7,893 nucleotides of DNA from Cyanobacteria bacterium K_DeepCast_35m_m2_023 (GCA_016882345.1 VGQR01000078.1:1-7893); one strand, 5' to 3'; shown: positions 1 through 7,803, counted from the first letter of the stretch. The notes: generated from the sequence alone by a model not told the origin. Numbers and translations: made by a program.

Positions 1-182
1 GCCAACAGCAGGGGCGCCAGGGTTGGCGGCCACCAGGGCGGCCGCGGCAGCTCACCGGCGCCGTTGCGGCGCCACAGCGCCCTCAGGTCGAGCCCAAGGC
101 TTGCCACCACGGCTCGCAGGGCCTGCCCCAGCTGCCGCCATGGGCTCTGGTAGGGAGCCGGCAGGTTGGAGCGGTCGGCCAT
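1..182 (-). CDS. Partial conserved-looking protein, probable membrane protein (N-terminal 60 residues)
   Basis: The reading frame opens with ATG at 182-180 and stays open to the window edge, so only about 60 N-terminal residues are visible. An in-frame TAG at 194-192 lies just upstream, which makes this ATG the first possible start. The visible part begins MADRSNLPAPYQSPW, continues through a basic, amphipathic stretch (RALWRRNGAGELPRP) and ends in WWPPTLAPLLL, which looks like the approach to a first membrane segment. I infer an inner-membrane protein of unknown function. It follows glgA on the same strand after 32 bases, so it may be co-transcribed with it. No clear Shine-Dalgarno sequence precedes it. 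I do not recognise the family with certainty; the rest of the gene lies outside the window. Confidence 0.6.
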   Translation of the reverse strand, partial: MADRSNLPAPYQSPWRQLGQALRAVVASLGLDLRALWRRNGAGELPRPPWWPPTLAPLLL

Positions 183-214
183 GGGCCGGTTCTAGCTGGC
201 TTCGGGCGCGACTT

Positions 215-1696
215 CTAGTTTTGGCTGCGCAGACGCAGCAGCCCGGCCAGGCCGCGCCGGGAGGGATCGGCCTCCTGCCCTTGGGAGAAGCGCTCGACCG
301 CCGCCGTGTCGGGGCTCGGTTCCTTGACCCCGCAGACATCGCGGTACATGGCGTCGTATTCGAGGGCAGAGCGCTCCCAGCTGAAATCGACGGCCATGGC
401 GCGTCGCTGCAGCTCCTGCCAACTGGCCTGGTTGCGGTACGCCTCCCAGGAGCGCACGATCGCGGTGTAAAAGTCGATGGGTTCGTAGCGGTCGAAGCCG
501 TAGCCCGTGCCGGTGCCGGCCAGGGGGTCATTGGGCGGGACGGTATCAACCAGACCGCCCACCATGCGCACCACCGGGATCGAGCCGTAGCGCATCGCCA
601 GCATCTGGCTGATGCCGCAGGGCTCGAACCGGCTGGGCATCAGGAAGGCGTCACTGCCGCCATAGATGAGTCGTGACAGGGCATCGTCATAGGTCAAGAA
701 CACCGCGAAACGGCCCGGATGGCGGGCGGCCATCTGCCAGAGGCCGCTCTCGTAGGAGCGGTCGCCGGTGCCCAGCACCACGATCTGGCTGTCGGTGTAG
801 GCGAGCACACGGTCGGCCACCTGCAGCAGCAGGTCGACGCCCTTCTGGTCGACCAGGCGGCTGACCAGACCCATCAGGTAGGTGCGTGGATTGACGGCCA
901 AACCGAAGCGCTCCTGCAAGGCTGCTTTGTTCTGGGCGCGGGGGGCCAGATTGTTGGCGCTGAACGGTGCCGGCAGCACCTGATCGGTGGCGGGGTTCCA
1001 GTCGTCGACATCGATGCCGTTGACAATGCCGCGCAGCTTGCCGCTCACATAATTGAGCAGTCCATCGAGTTTTTCGCCGTATTCCGCCGTGCGGATCTCC
1101 TGGGCGTAGGTGGGCGAGACGGCATTGACCCGATCGGCGTACAGCAGGGCCGCCGCCATCGTGTGGTCCCCCTGCATGTACCAGGGGCACCAGGTCATGC
1201 GCTCGAGCTTCCAGCGCCAGGGGCCCTGGTATTTGAGGTTGTGGATCGTGAACACCGTGCTGATTTCCGGGTCCTGATGCATCCACACCGGGATCATGCC
1301 GGTGTGCCAATCGTGGCAATGGAGCACCTGGGGCTTCCAGTGGTTCCAGGCGAATTCGGCCGTGGCGCTGGCGAAGAAGGTGAAGCGCCAGTCCTCGTCT
1401 TCGCCGCCGTAGATGGGGCCCTGGTCAAACGCCGGGTGGCCCACCAGGTAGACCGGCAGCCCCGACTGGGGGTGGCGGGTTTCGAACACCGCAAAATCGT
1501 TGCCCATGGTGTGGCCGCGCCAGATCGGATCGCCGGGCACGTTGAGCTGGCTCCAGAGCCGGCCGTAGCCGGGCATGATCACGCGCACGTCATGGCCGAG
1601 CTTGGCCAGGGCGGGCGGCAGGGAGCCCACCACATCCCCCATGCCGCCGACCTTGACCATGGGGGCGCATTCGGCCGCCGCAAACAGAATTCGCAC
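215..1696 (-). CDS. glgA: Glycogen synthase (ADP-glucose alpha-1,4-glucosyltransferase, GT5)
   Basis: GlgA transfers glucose from ADP-glucose to the non-reducing end of an alpha-1,4-glucan; in cyanobacteria it builds glycogen, the main carbon store, in the cytoplasm. The 493-residue product has the usual length and both GT-B halves. Near the N terminus is [12 protein letters not shown] followed by KVGGMGD (about residues 15-21), the ADP-glucose-binding loop in its cyanobacterial form (KTGGLGD in E. coli). Near the C terminus is PSRFEPCG (about 354-361), holding the conserved catalytic-site Glu358, followed by RYGSIPVVR and GGLVDTV. The start is GTG at 1696-1694, chosen because the protein begins exactly at the family N terminus and a GGAG sits 8 bases upstream. 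The last 35 or so residues look like a poorly conserved tail. It lies 57 bases after the L,D-transpeptidase gene on the same strand. Identity is firm. Confidence 0.97.
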   Translation of the reverse strand: MRILFAAAECAPMVKVGGMGDVVGSLPPALAKLGHDVRVIMPGYGRLWSQLNVPGDPIWRGHTMGNDFAVFETRHPQSGLPVYLVGHPAFDQGPIYGGEDEDWRFTFFASATAEFAWNHWKPQVLHCHDWHTGMIPVWMHQDPEISTVFTIHNLKYQGPWRWKLERMTWCPWYMQGDHTMAAALLYADRVNAVSPTYAQEIRTAEYGEKLDGLLNYVSGKLRGIVNGIDVDDWNPATDQVLPAPFSANNLAPRAQNKAALQERFGLAVNPRTYLMGLVSRLVDQKGVDLLLQVADRVLAYTDSQIVVLGTGDRSYESGLWQMAARHPGRFAVFLTYDDALSRLIYGGSDAFLMPSRFEPCGISQMLAMRYGSIPVVRMVGGLVDTVPPNDPLAGTGTGYGFDRYEPIDFYTAIVRSWEAYRNQASWQELQRRAMAVDFSWERSALEYDAMYRDVCGVKEPSPDTAAVERFSQGQEADPSRRGLAGLLRLRSQN

Positions 1697-1704
1697 GCGC
1701 TGAT

Positions 1705-1708
1705 CTCC
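1705..1708 (-). promoter_or_regulatory. Ribosome binding site of glgA
   Basis: GGAG on the minus strand, 8 bases before the GTG at 1696. It supports GTG as the true start, since no ATG is nearby in frame. Confidence 0.65.
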
Positions 1709-1723
1709 GGTGGCCGCAACTTT

Positions 1724-1748
1724 ACGGGTGCCTTTTGAGAAGACCCGT
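1724..1748 (-). other. Inverted repeat (possible RNA hairpin) between the L,D-transpeptidase gene and glgA
   Basis: ACGGGT (1724-1729) and ACCCGT (1743-1748) are perfect 6-base complements with a 13-base loop, lying in the 57-base gap just after the transpeptidase stop and before the glgA ribosome binding site. No T-run follows on the minus strand, so it does not look like a standard intrinsic terminator. It could be an mRNA stability or processing element between the two genes. A 6-base repeat can also arise by chance. Confidence 0.35.
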
Positions 1749-1753
1749 CGCGC

Positions 1754-2308
1754 TCAGGGCAGAACCGTGACCGGGGTGCCCAGATCCACCAGTTCGAACA
1801 CGTCACGAATGTGTTCATCGAGCAGCCGCACACACCCGTGTGAGACGGCATGGCCGATGCTGCCGCGCAGCGGAGTGCCATGGAAGCCGGCGGTCGCGCA
1901 CTGGCGCAGCACCCGTTGGGGCTGTCCATTGAAGCCCCGCCGAGGCGTGCAGTCTTCATGGAACCCGATCCAGCGGCTGCCCAGGGGATTGGCGAGGCCA
2001 GGCGCCACGGTCACTCCGCTGACCGGATGGACCCAGGCCGGCTCCTTCACCAACTCGAGCACCCTGAACCGTCCCACAGGGGTTTCCCAGCCCGGCCGGC
2101 CGATCGCCACCGGATAGCGCCGCTGCTCGCTGCCGTTGGCCAGAACCCGCAGCTGCCTGCGGCGCCGATCGAGCACCAGTTCCACCGCCGCCGGGGGCTG
2201 ATCGCCAAGTTGGGCTGGGTCCGCGTGGGCGGGAGCCGGGGTCAGGTTGCCGCCCCCGAGAGCCAGCAACCCGCTCAGCAGCACGGTGCGGTGAGCACCG
2301 TTGCTCAT
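1754..2308 (-). CDS. Exported L,D-transpeptidase (YkuD domain)
   Basis: L,D-transpeptidases form 3-3 cross-links in peptidoglycan or attach proteins to it, outside the cytoplasmic membrane. The 184-residue product starts with a signal peptide: basic start (NGAHR), hydrophobic core (VLLSGLLAL), and a likely cleavage site AHA/DP after residue 29. The mature part is a lone YkuD domain with the early [14 protein letters not shown] segment and the catalytic block around [11 protein letters not shown] and SHGCVRL, with His143, Ser156, His157 and nucleophile Cys159. There is no LysM or other wall-binding domain. Two further cysteines (120 and 137) are present in the mature part. The start ATG at 2308 overlaps the menB stop by 4 bases (ATGA), implying translational coupling. 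The open frame extends further upstream, but that is a shadow of menB; the signal peptide and the overlap fix the start. Confidence 0.92.
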   Translation of the reverse strand: MSNGAHRTVLLSGLLALGGGNLTPAPAHADPAQLGDQPPAAVELVLDRRRRQLRVLANGSEQRRYPVAIGRPGWETPVGRFRVLELVKEPAWVHPVSGVTVAPGLANPLGSRWIGFHEDCTPRRGFNGQPQRVLRQCATAGFHGTPLRGSIGHAVSHGCVRLLDEHIRDVFELVDLGTPVTVLP

Positions 2309-3159
2309 GGCAGCCAGGGGTTGCCGGAGAAGTCGGGGGGGCGTTTGTCGAGAAAGGCATTGCGCCCCTCCTGACCTTCGGCTGTTCGATAGAACAGGTG
2401 GGTGGCCTGACCAGCCAGCTCCTGGATGCCGGCGAGGCCATCGGTCTCGGCGTTGAAGGCGGCCTTGAGGCAGCGGATCGCCGTGGGGCTGTGCTGCAGC
2501 ACCTCGCGGCCCCAACGCACCCCCTCGTCCTGCAGCTGATCGAGTGGCACCACGGCATTGACCAAGCCCATGGCCAGGGCCTGCTGGGCGCCGTACTGGC
2601 GGCACAGAAACCAGATCTCGCGGGCCTTGCGCTGCCCCACCACCCGGGCCAGGTAGCCGGCGCCGAAGCCGCCGTCAAAGCTGCCCACCCGCGGACCGGT
2701 CTGTCCGAACACGGCGTTGTCAGCGGCGATGCTCAGGTCGCAGAGCAGATGCAGCACCTGGCCGCCACCGATGGCATAGCCGGCCACCAGGGCAATGACC
2801 ACCTTGGGCAGGCTGCGGATGATGCGCTGGAGGTCGAGCACGTTGAGCCGCGGCAGGCCGTCGTCGTCGACGTAACCGCCGTCGCCGCGAACGCTCTGGT
2901 CGCCGCCGGCGCAGAACGCCCAGCCCCCATCGGCGGCCGGCCCGGCGCCACAGAACAACACCACGCCGGTGCCGGGGTCGTCCCGCACTCTCGAAAAGGC
3001 ATCGCACAGCTCTTGCACCGTGCGCGGCCTGAAGGCATTGCGTTTGTGGGGCCGGTTGATCGTGATGCGGGCCAGGCCGTCGTCGCTGACTTCGAAGACG
3101 ATGTCCTCGTAGTGGCCGTTGGGACGCCACTGCACCGGGGTTCCTGCGGCGGCACTCAT
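2305..3159 (-). CDS. menB: 1,4-dihydroxy-2-naphthoyl-CoA synthase
   Basis: MenB closes the second ring, converting o-succinylbenzoyl-CoA to 1,4-dihydroxy-2-naphthoyl-CoA in the naphthoquinone pathway; in most cyanobacteria the end product is phylloquinone, the photosystem I cofactor. The 284-residue protein is a full-length crotonase-fold enzyme: NRPHKRNAF (about 36-43), AFCAGGDQ (81-88, oxyanion region), AGYAIGGG (126-133), [16 protein letters not shown] (151-166) and C-terminal EGQEGRNAF and KRPPDFS. Gly152 in FGQTGP marks the type I enzymes, which use bound bicarbonate as catalytic base; type II enzymes have an Asp in this region. Asp162 and Tyr257 match known active-site positions by alignment from memory. 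Its ATG at 3159 overlaps the menD stop (ATGA), and its stop overlaps the L,D-transpeptidase start in the same way. Identity is firm. Confidence 0.97.
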   Translation of the reverse strand: MSAAAGTPVQWRPNGHYEDIVFEVSDDGLARITINRPHKRNAFRPRTVQELCDAFSRVRDDPGTGVVLFCGAGPAADGGWAFCAGGDQSVRGDGGYVDDDGLPRLNVLDLQRIIRSLPKVVIALVAGYAIGGGQVLHLLCDLSIAADNAVFGQTGPRVGSFDGGFGAGYLARVVGQRKAREIWFLCRQYGAQQALAMGLVNAVVPLDQLQDEGVRWGREVLQHSPTAIRCLKAAFNAETDGLAGIQELAGQATHLFYRTAEGQEGRNAFLDKRPPDFSGNPWLP

Positions 3160-4943
3160 GGCATGGCAAACAGCTCAGAGGCCATTGTGCGCAGCCGCTG
3201 GCGCAGGGCGGCATCGCCGCTGCGATCGGTGCGCAGCTCGAGCACGGCCAGCGGGTGCTGCAACAGCCAGGCGAGCGCTGCGGGCAGCTCTGCGGCGGTC
3301 TGCAGCCGCCGATGGGGCACCCCATGGGCGGCGCACAGCAGGGCGGCATCGACGTGTTGGGGCATGGCGAACAGGCGCTCGAAGTCCATGCCCCCTGCCC
3401 GATGCCGGATCGGCAGCTGCTCGAAGATGCCGCCGCCCCCGTTGTTGATCAACACCACCCCCAGGCGCCCGCGCTGCTGCTGGGTCCAGAGCAGGCCGTT
3501 GCTGTCGTGCAGCAGGGCCAGATCGCCGCTGAGCAGCACGGCCTGACCCAGTGCTTCGGCGATCCCGCAGGCGCTCGAGAGGGTTCCATCGATCCCCGAA
3601 GCGCCGCGAAAGCCGATGACCGGCCGTGGCGGTGCGTTGGGGTCGCTGAAGCACTCCCAGTCCCGCACGGGTGAGCTGTTGGCCAACATCAGGGCCACAC
3701 CGCTGGGCAGCAGCCGGCTGAGGCTCCGCGCCAGCAACGGTTCACACAGCGCCGGCAGACCATCGAGTTCGCGGCTCAGCAGCGCTTGCACGGCCGCTTC
3801 GGCTCGGCGCCAGTGTTGCTGCAGCTCCTGGTTGGCGGCGGTTGGTTGCCGCGGCGCCTGAAGGCTCGACTGGGCCGCCACCCAGGACTCGAGGCCGCCG
3901 CACCACTGCTCGCTGGCACAGCCGAGCGGATCGAGGCGGCGCGGGTCCCCTTCGCTGATCAGCAGCTGATGGCCGCCGTTGGCGGCCAACCAGGTCTGCA
4001 GGCGCCGGCTGGCGGGCAGCGGGCCGAGCCGCAGCACCTGGGGGGTCATCAGGTCGGGTCGCGGCTCGGCCAGCACCAGGTCATAGGCCGCCATGGCGGT
4101 CAGACCGGGTTCGCCCCGCAGGCCGCTGAGGCCATCGGCCAGCAGGGGCCAGCCGCTGCGTTCGAGCCAGTGCTGCAACGCAGTGCGCATGGCCGGCCAC
4201 CGCTGCGGCAGGCCGCGCCAGGGGCCGGCCACCACCACACCGGGCTGGTCGGGATCGAGGCACGGCGCTGGCGATCCGGCATCGGCGGGACCGCTCGCGC
4301 GTTGAGGTTCGGGTGCGGCTGCGGCCCTCGAGGATCGGCCCAGGGCCTGGCGCAGGTCCTGCCATTGAGCGGCAGTGCTGTGCAGGGGCTCGTCGATCGG
4401 CAGGTTGAGGTGGACTGGCCCCGGGGCCTGGCTCGCCCCACCGCTGGCGGCGGCGACCGCCTGGGCCGCCAGCTGCTGCAACGCCTCGAACGGCATGGCG
4501 CCCAGCCCTGCCCCGTCGCCCTGCCCCTGCCAGCGCACGTTTCCCTGCAGAAACACCTCCTGGTTGACCGTTTGGTTGGCGCCGCAGTTCTTGAGCCGCG
4601 CCGGCCTGTCGGCACTGATCAGGATCAAGGGCACAGTGCCCCAGTCGGCCTCCACCGCTGCGGGCAACAGGTTGGCCACCGCCGTGCCTGAGGTGGTCAG
4701 CACGGCGGCCGCCCGTCCGCTGGCGCGGCCGTAGCCCAGGGCCCAAAAGGCGGCCGAACGTTCATCGACCGCGGTGAGCAGGCGCAGCCCGGGACCTTCG
4801 AGCAACCCCGCCGCCTGGGCCAGGGGAGCCGAACGGCTGCCAGGACACACCACCATGGCCCTGACCCCTGCGTCGATCAAGGCCGTCAGCAGGGTCAGGG
4901 CCGCCTGCAGGTTTGCGGCAGCCAGGGGCCGAGCGTCAGGCAT
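3156..4943 (-). CDS. menD: 2-succinyl-5-enolpyruvyl-6-hydroxy-3-cyclohexene-1-carboxylate synthase
   Basis: MenD is a thiamine-diphosphate enzyme that adds a succinic semialdehyde unit from 2-oxoglutarate to isochorismate, the first committed step of the naphthoquinone (here phylloquinone) pathway. From ATG 4943 the product is 595 residues, close to family length. It shows [24 protein letters not shown] (32-43), DERSAAF with the ThDP-activating Glu61, [17 protein letters not shown] (83-99), [19 protein letters not shown] (110-128), and the C-terminal ThDP/metal motif from SGD (472-474) to [13 protein letters not shown] (499-511). Another in-frame ATG at 4982 would add 13 residues (MDPSWSAPLSPLP); I prefer 4943 because recognisable homology begins just after it, but cannot exclude 4982. 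The open frame continues to 5672 only as a shadow of lepB. It heads the menD-menB-transpeptidase operon. Confidence 0.95.
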   Translation of the reverse strand: MPDARPLAAANLQAALTLLTALIDAGVRAMVVCPGSRSAPLAQAAGLLEGPGLRLLTAVDERSAAFWALGYGRASGRAAAVLTTSGTAVANLLPAAVEADWGTVPLILISADRPARLKNCGANQTVNQEVFLQGNVRWQGQGDGAGLGAMPFEALQQLAAQAVAAASGGASQAPGPVHLNLPIDEPLHSTAAQWQDLRQALGRSSRAAAAPEPQRASGPADAGSPAPCLDPDQPGVVVAGPWRGLPQRWPAMRTALQHWLERSGWPLLADGLSGLRGEPGLTAMAAYDLVLAEPRPDLMTPQVLRLGPLPASRRLQTWLAANGGHQLLISEGDPRRLDPLGCASEQWCGGLESWVAAQSSLQAPRQPTAANQELQQHWRRAEAAVQALLSRELDGLPALCEPLLARSLSRLLPSGVALMLANSSPVRDWECFSDPNAPPRPVIGFRGASGIDGTLSSACGIAEALGQAVLLSGDLALLHDSNGLLWTQQQRGRLGVVLINNGGGGIFEQLPIRHRAGGMDFERLFAMPQHVDAALLCAAHGVPHRRLQTAAELPAALAWLLQHPLAVLELRTDRSGDAALRQRLRTMASELFAMP

Positions 4944-4997
4944 GGGCAAGGGGCTCAGCGGCGCGCTCCAAGATGGGTCCATCCTGCAATCAGGACC

Positions 4998-5591
4998 TTG
5001 TCGACGACCAACGACTCCGACAGGCCGCAATGGCGCCCCTGGCTGGGGCTGCTGGCCTGGCTGGCCCTGGCCCTGGCGTTGCGGGCCTGGGTGCTCGAGC
5101 CCCGCTGGATCCCCTCCGGCTCCATGCTGCCAACCTTGCAGCTCCAGGATCGGATCCTGGTGGAGAAGGTCAGACCCCATCTCGGCCTGCCGCTTGAGCC
5201 AGGAACCGTGGTGGTGTTTCATCCCCCGCCGGCCTTGCTGGCAGCCGGCTATGACCCCAGCGCTGCGTTGATCAAACGGGTCGTGGCCGGACCGGGTGAC
5301 CGCGTTGAAGTCAGAGATGGGCACTTGTTGCGCAATGGTGCCGCCGTCGACCCCGATTGGGCTGCCGAACCGATGGACTATCGCTTTGGACCGTTGCAAC
5401 TGGCCCCTGATCAGGTCTTGGTCCTGGGCGATAACCGCAACGCCAGCCTCGATTCGCACCTCTGGGGACCGTTGCCCTCCGACGCGGTGATCGGCACGGC
5501 CATCTGGCGCTACTGGCCGTTGCAGCGGTTCGGTCCGATTCGGTTCTCCCCCTCGCTCCAGCCCCCTGGCCTGGTCGAACAGCTGGGTTAG
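4998..5591 (+). CDS. lepB: Signal peptidase I
   Basis: Signal peptidase I cuts signal peptides from exported proteins at the outer face of the cytoplasmic (or thylakoid) membrane. The 197-residue product has a single N-terminal membrane segment (about 15-33), then PSGSMLPTL with catalytic Ser42, DRILVEK (51-57), LIKRVVAGPGD with the general-base Lys93, and the signature GDNRNASLDSHLWG (144-157). Length fits the short cyanobacterial/Gram-positive form. The only plausible start is TTG at 4998: there is no ATG, GTG or TTG just upstream in frame, and the membrane segment needs this N terminus. An AGGA (4992-4995) lies only 2 bases before TTG, closer than a usual Shine-Dalgarno sequence. It is head-to-head with menD, with 54 bases (or 15) between starts, so the two promoters must overlap or lie inside the opposite gene. 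Confidence 0.95.
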   Translation: MSTTNDSDRPQWRPWLGLLAWLALALALRAWVLEPRWIPSGSMLPTLQLQDRILVEKVRPHLGLPLEPGTVVVFHPPPALLAAGYDPSAALIKRVVAGPGDRVEVRDGHLLRNGAAVDPDWAAEPMDYRFGPLQLAPDQVLVLGDNRNASLDSHLWGPLPSDAVIGTAIWRYWPLQRFGPIRFSPSLQPPGLVEQLG

Positions 5592-5608
5592 GGTGCAGCT
5601 CAAAGCGT

Positions 5609-5612
5609 GGAG
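5609..5612 (+). promoter_or_regulatory. Ribosome binding site of the DUF760 gene
   Basis: GGAG, 10 bases before the ATG at 5623. It favours ATG 5623 over the in-frame GTG at 5593, which sits only 1 base after the lepB stop. Confidence 0.5.
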
Positions 5613-5622
5613 CACGCCGGAG

Positions 5623-5982
5623 ATGTTCAACCCGGAGTTCCTGACAACCGATAACGAGGCGATCAGCGGCAATTCACTGATTCAGTACCTGCAGGATCAA
5701 TCGCCTGATGTGTTGCAACGGGTGGCACGATCGGCAAGCAGTGACATCCAGGACATCATTCGCCACAACGTTCAGGGGTTGTTGGGCATGCTCCCGGGTG
5801 AGCATTTCGAAGTCAAAATTCAGACCAGTCGCGACAATCTGGCCGGTCTGCTGGCTTCAGCGATGATGACGGGCTACTTCCTGCGCCAGATGGAGCAGCG
5901 CATGGAGCTGGAAACCACCTTGATCAGCACCGCTGGCCTCGATGGCATCGATGATGCCGATCCTGGCGAGCTCAGGCTCTGA
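5623..5982 (+). CDS. DUF760 family protein
   Basis: A small soluble protein of 119 residues starting MFNPEFLTTDNEA. It resembles the DUF760 family, which is widespread in cyanobacteria and plant plastids and whose biochemical role I do not know. Features supporting the assignment are LIQYLQDQSPDVLQRVA (about 19-35), the run SASSDIQDIIRHNVQGLLGMLPGEHF (36-61) and LLASAMMTGYFLRQMEQR (76-93). No signal peptide or membrane segment is evident; the acidic tail (DGIDDADPGELRL) is likely disordered. A GTG at 5593 would add ten residues, but ATG 5623 gives the N terminus I recall for the family and has a better-spaced GGAG. It follows lepB after 31 bases on the same strand and is probably co-transcribed; I infer no functional link from that. 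Confidence 0.85.
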   Translation: MFNPEFLTTDNEAISGNSLIQYLQDQSPDVLQRVARSASSDIQDIIRHNVQGLLGMLPGEHFEVKIQTSRDNLAGLLASAMMTGYFLRQMEQRMELETTLISTAGLDGIDDADPGELRL

Positions 5983-5989
5983 TGCAACG

Positions 5990-6018
5990 GCGCCTGCCGC
6001 GAATGGCAGCCCGGGCGC
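5990..6018. terminator. Possible bidirectional hairpin between convergent genes
   Basis: The 60 bases between the DUF760 stop and the stop of the convergent DUF4336 gene contain GCGCCTGCC (5990-5998), which can pair with GGCA (6005-6008) and GGCGC (6014-6018) as an interrupted stem with a 5-base bulge. No T-run follows closely on the plus strand, so it is at best a weak terminator candidate. The position between converging genes is the main argument. Confidence 0.25.
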
Positions 6019-6042
6019 TTCACCGATTCCAGTTGTTGGCTT

Positions 6043-7293
6043 TTAGGGCTGCTTCGGCACCAAGCCCAGCTTGAGCAGCGTTTGATCAATGCTGGCAAGC
6101 AGCTCCCAGCTGCCCGTATCGGCTGCCCAAGGGTTGCGCTCGAGGCTTGCGGCCAGTTCCAGCAGGGTGTCGGGGGTGCAGACCACAGGGGCGGCGTAAT
6201 GGGCCGGCACCAGAAAGGTCAATCCTTGCAGGGCGCTGAGGCTGCGTATCCAAGCGATCAGGGCAGCGCGGCTACGGGGAAACACCAACCGCTCGAGCAC
6301 GGGCGCAACCTGCAGATCGCCGGGCCGGTGGTTCACCAGCTGATCAAATTCAGCCTGCCAGCCCGCAGGCCAGCGAAAGGGGTACAGGCCAAAATGGCTT
6401 CGGCGGTTGCGCAGTTCGGGGGCCAACGCCTGGCCCAGGATCTCTGACAGCGAAGGCACCTGCAGGCTGGCTGGGCGCAGGTACGACGCAAACAGCACCA
6501 ATCGCTGCCAGCCCTTTTGGCGCAGCTCGGGTCCGTCGTGCAGGGGTTCATCGCCCTGTTCGCGGGCATGGAACAGCAGCGGCGTTGGGTCGAGGTCAAA
6601 CAGCGTTGGCGGCTCTCGCTCAATGCTGATCAAGGCATCGGTCACCAGCAGGCAACCACTGCTGCGGTGCAGACAGGCCGCCTCCATGAACGTGCCGACC
6701 CCCAGGTTCAAGGGGCCCAGGGGGCACCAGTCCAGTTCGTCGGCGTGGGGAACCCCCTGTTCGAACAGCACACGGGTGCGTCCCGCAGGGAAACCCTGCC
6801 AGGTCAGCGGCAGGGGCAGTGGAAAGCTCCATTGATGCGGCGTCACCCACACCTGAGCCTGGGGAAAGGCCCGGGCCATCGCTGGCACCGGCAGCTTGTG
6901 CTCCAGCCCTGAGCTGCTGGGCAACACCACCGTTTGCACCGGTCCGTGCTTGTGCTCCAGCAGGCTCAACTGCTGCCGCACTTCGGCGGTTGGGGCCACC
7001 GGCGCATACAGCAGCAACCCCTGCCGCAGCTTGATCACCGTCATCCGGATCGGCACGGCCACGTAATACACGCCCTGGAGCTGCTCAAAGCTCCAGACCG
7101 CATCTGGAATTAGCTCCCGAACGAGCGTGCGGCGCCGGCCATAGGGATACAGCGGCAGCAGCGGCCACCAGGGCCAGCGTTGATCGTTGTGAGAAACAGT
7201 CACCACTCTGGTCGATCGCGACGAGCAGGCAACCCAGACGTCGTTGTGCTGCTTGGCAGTTGAGATTAAACCCTGAGCACGGGCTTGATCCAT
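6043..7293 (-). CDS. DUF4336 domain protein (metallo-beta-lactamase-like fold)
   Basis: The product (416 residues from ATG 7293) matches DUF4336, a family of cyanobacteria, algae and plants related in fold to metallo-hydrolases; its reaction is unknown to me. Recognisable blocks are WPWWPLLPLYPYGRRRT (about 40-56), VWSFEQLQGVYYVAVPIRM (66-84), LLYAPVAPT (94-102), a GLEHK motif (about 129-133), GVGTFMEAACLHR, LLVTDALI, and near the C terminus FLVPAHYAAPV. The His/Glu/Asp residues in EHK, CLHR, VTDA and PAHY are candidate metal ligands by inference only. No signal peptide is seen. The start is uncertain: TTG 7314, ATG 7293 and tandem GTG codons at 7206 and 7203 are all in frame, and recognisable family sequence begins only after the GTGs, so the true protein may be about 387 residues. 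It converges on the DUF760 gene. Confidence 0.85.
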   Translation of the reverse strand: MDQARAQGLISTAKQHNDVWVACSSRSTRVVTVSHNDQRWPWWPLLPLYPYGRRRTLVRELIPDAVWSFEQLQGVYYVAVPIRMTVIKLRQGLLLYAPVAPTAEVRQQLSLLEHKHGPVQTVVLPSSSGLEHKLPVPAMARAFPQAQVWVTPHQWSFPLPLPLTWQGFPAGRTRVLFEQGVPHADELDWCPLGPLNLGVGTFMEAACLHRSSGCLLVTDALISIEREPPTLFDLDPTPLLFHAREQGDEPLHDGPELRQKGWQRLVLFASYLRPASLQVPSLSEILGQALAPELRNRRSHFGLYPFRWPAGWQAEFDQLVNHRPGDLQVAPVLERLVFPRSRAALIAWIRSLSALQGLTFLVPAHYAAPVVCTPDTLLELAASLERNPWAADTGSWELLASIDQTLLKLGLVPKQP

Positions 7294-7492
7294 GGGTGTG
7301 CATTGAGCTGCCAAGCCATCAACGTCAATCAGACATCAACAACCCAAGGCGTCTCAATCCTGGACGATGTTGACTTCTTGCATTGGCTTCATCATGCAGT
7401 CGAACTTCTGAGCCTGGTGGATTGTTAGCAGTCGCTGCTGCAGGTTGATCAGGCGCCCGCCTGCCTGCCTTGCTGTGGGTGAGGCTTTGTGA

Positions 7493-7702
7493 CGCCTCAA
7501 TCCATCGCCACTATCCTGTTGGCACGGTTCAACGACCGACCGAACCCTGCGGCTTCTGAACTGCCGTTGCGGCCCCCTGAGTGCTGCCACCACCGCCCGG
7601 TTCCAGGCCTTACCCCTCGGGCAACGGGAATCCCTGGCCGATGCGCTCCTGGTCTTCACAGGTCCTGAAGACCTGCAGGCCTGGCTGCGAAAGCAAACCT
7701 GA
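7493..7702 (+). pseudogene. Decayed 3' end of an Rpn/PD-(D/E)XK transposase-type gene (DUF4351)
   Basis: Reading the frame that ends in TGA at 7700-7702 gives a stretch with RLLNCRCGPLS, ARFQALPLGQRESLADALL, VFTGPEDLQAWL and a short basic end (RKQT). This resembles the C-terminal DUF4351 domain found in cyanobacterial Rpn-family (recombination-promoting nuclease/putative transposase) proteins: a LL-xRRFG-xLS start, a leucine-rich helix, an ALLDF segment and a DLxxWL end. The frame is closed upstream by TGA at 7490-7492 and has no ATG, GTG or TTG start, and I could not find the nuclease domain upstream in any frame. I infer a 3' remnant of a degraded gene. The family match is from memory and the fragment is short, so the call is moderate. 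In the alternative, it is unrelated intergenic sequence. Confidence 0.45.
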
Positions 7703-7712
7703 TCATTCCAGC

Positions 7713-7725
7713 CTCGGCAGCCGAG
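7713..7725. repeat. Short inverted repeat after the DUF4351 remnant
   Basis: CTCGGC-A-GCCGAG is a perfect 6-base dyad 10 bases after the remnant's stop codon. It may be the relic of the gene's terminator hairpin, but no T-run follows. Confidence 0.35.
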
Positions 7726-7753
7726 AGCCCCTAAAGCTCGAACACAAACAGCT

Positions 7754-7769
7754 GAACAAGCTCTTGTTC
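7754..7769. repeat. Short inverted repeat (GAACAAG-CT-CTTGTTC)
   Basis: A perfect 7-base dyad with a 2-base centre, which would fold as a 6-bp stem with a GCTC tetraloop. It lies about 60 bases upstream of the promoter at 7827-7854. It could be a binding site for a dimeric regulator or the hairpin of a terminator; the sequence does not distinguish these. Confidence 0.35.
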
Positions 7770-7803
7770 TTGAGGATTGAACTCCCAGTGAATCACTCAA
7801 GGG

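Noticed and set aside
719..1738. Long plus-strand open frame (339 codons) opposite glgA
   Set aside because: It is the antisense shadow of glgA in GC-rich DNA; the translation has no recognisable domains and is rich in A, G, H and Q as shadows usually are.
2398..3546. Long plus-strand open frame (382 codons) opposite menB and the menD 3' end
   Set aside because: It spans two well-identified minus-strand genes, and its translation becomes low-complexity Ser/Arg-rich sequence without motifs.
4983..5672. N-terminal extension of menD up to 5672
   Set aside because: The extra sequence is antisense to lepB, whose motifs are complete, and MenD proteins are about 550-600 residues, not 838.
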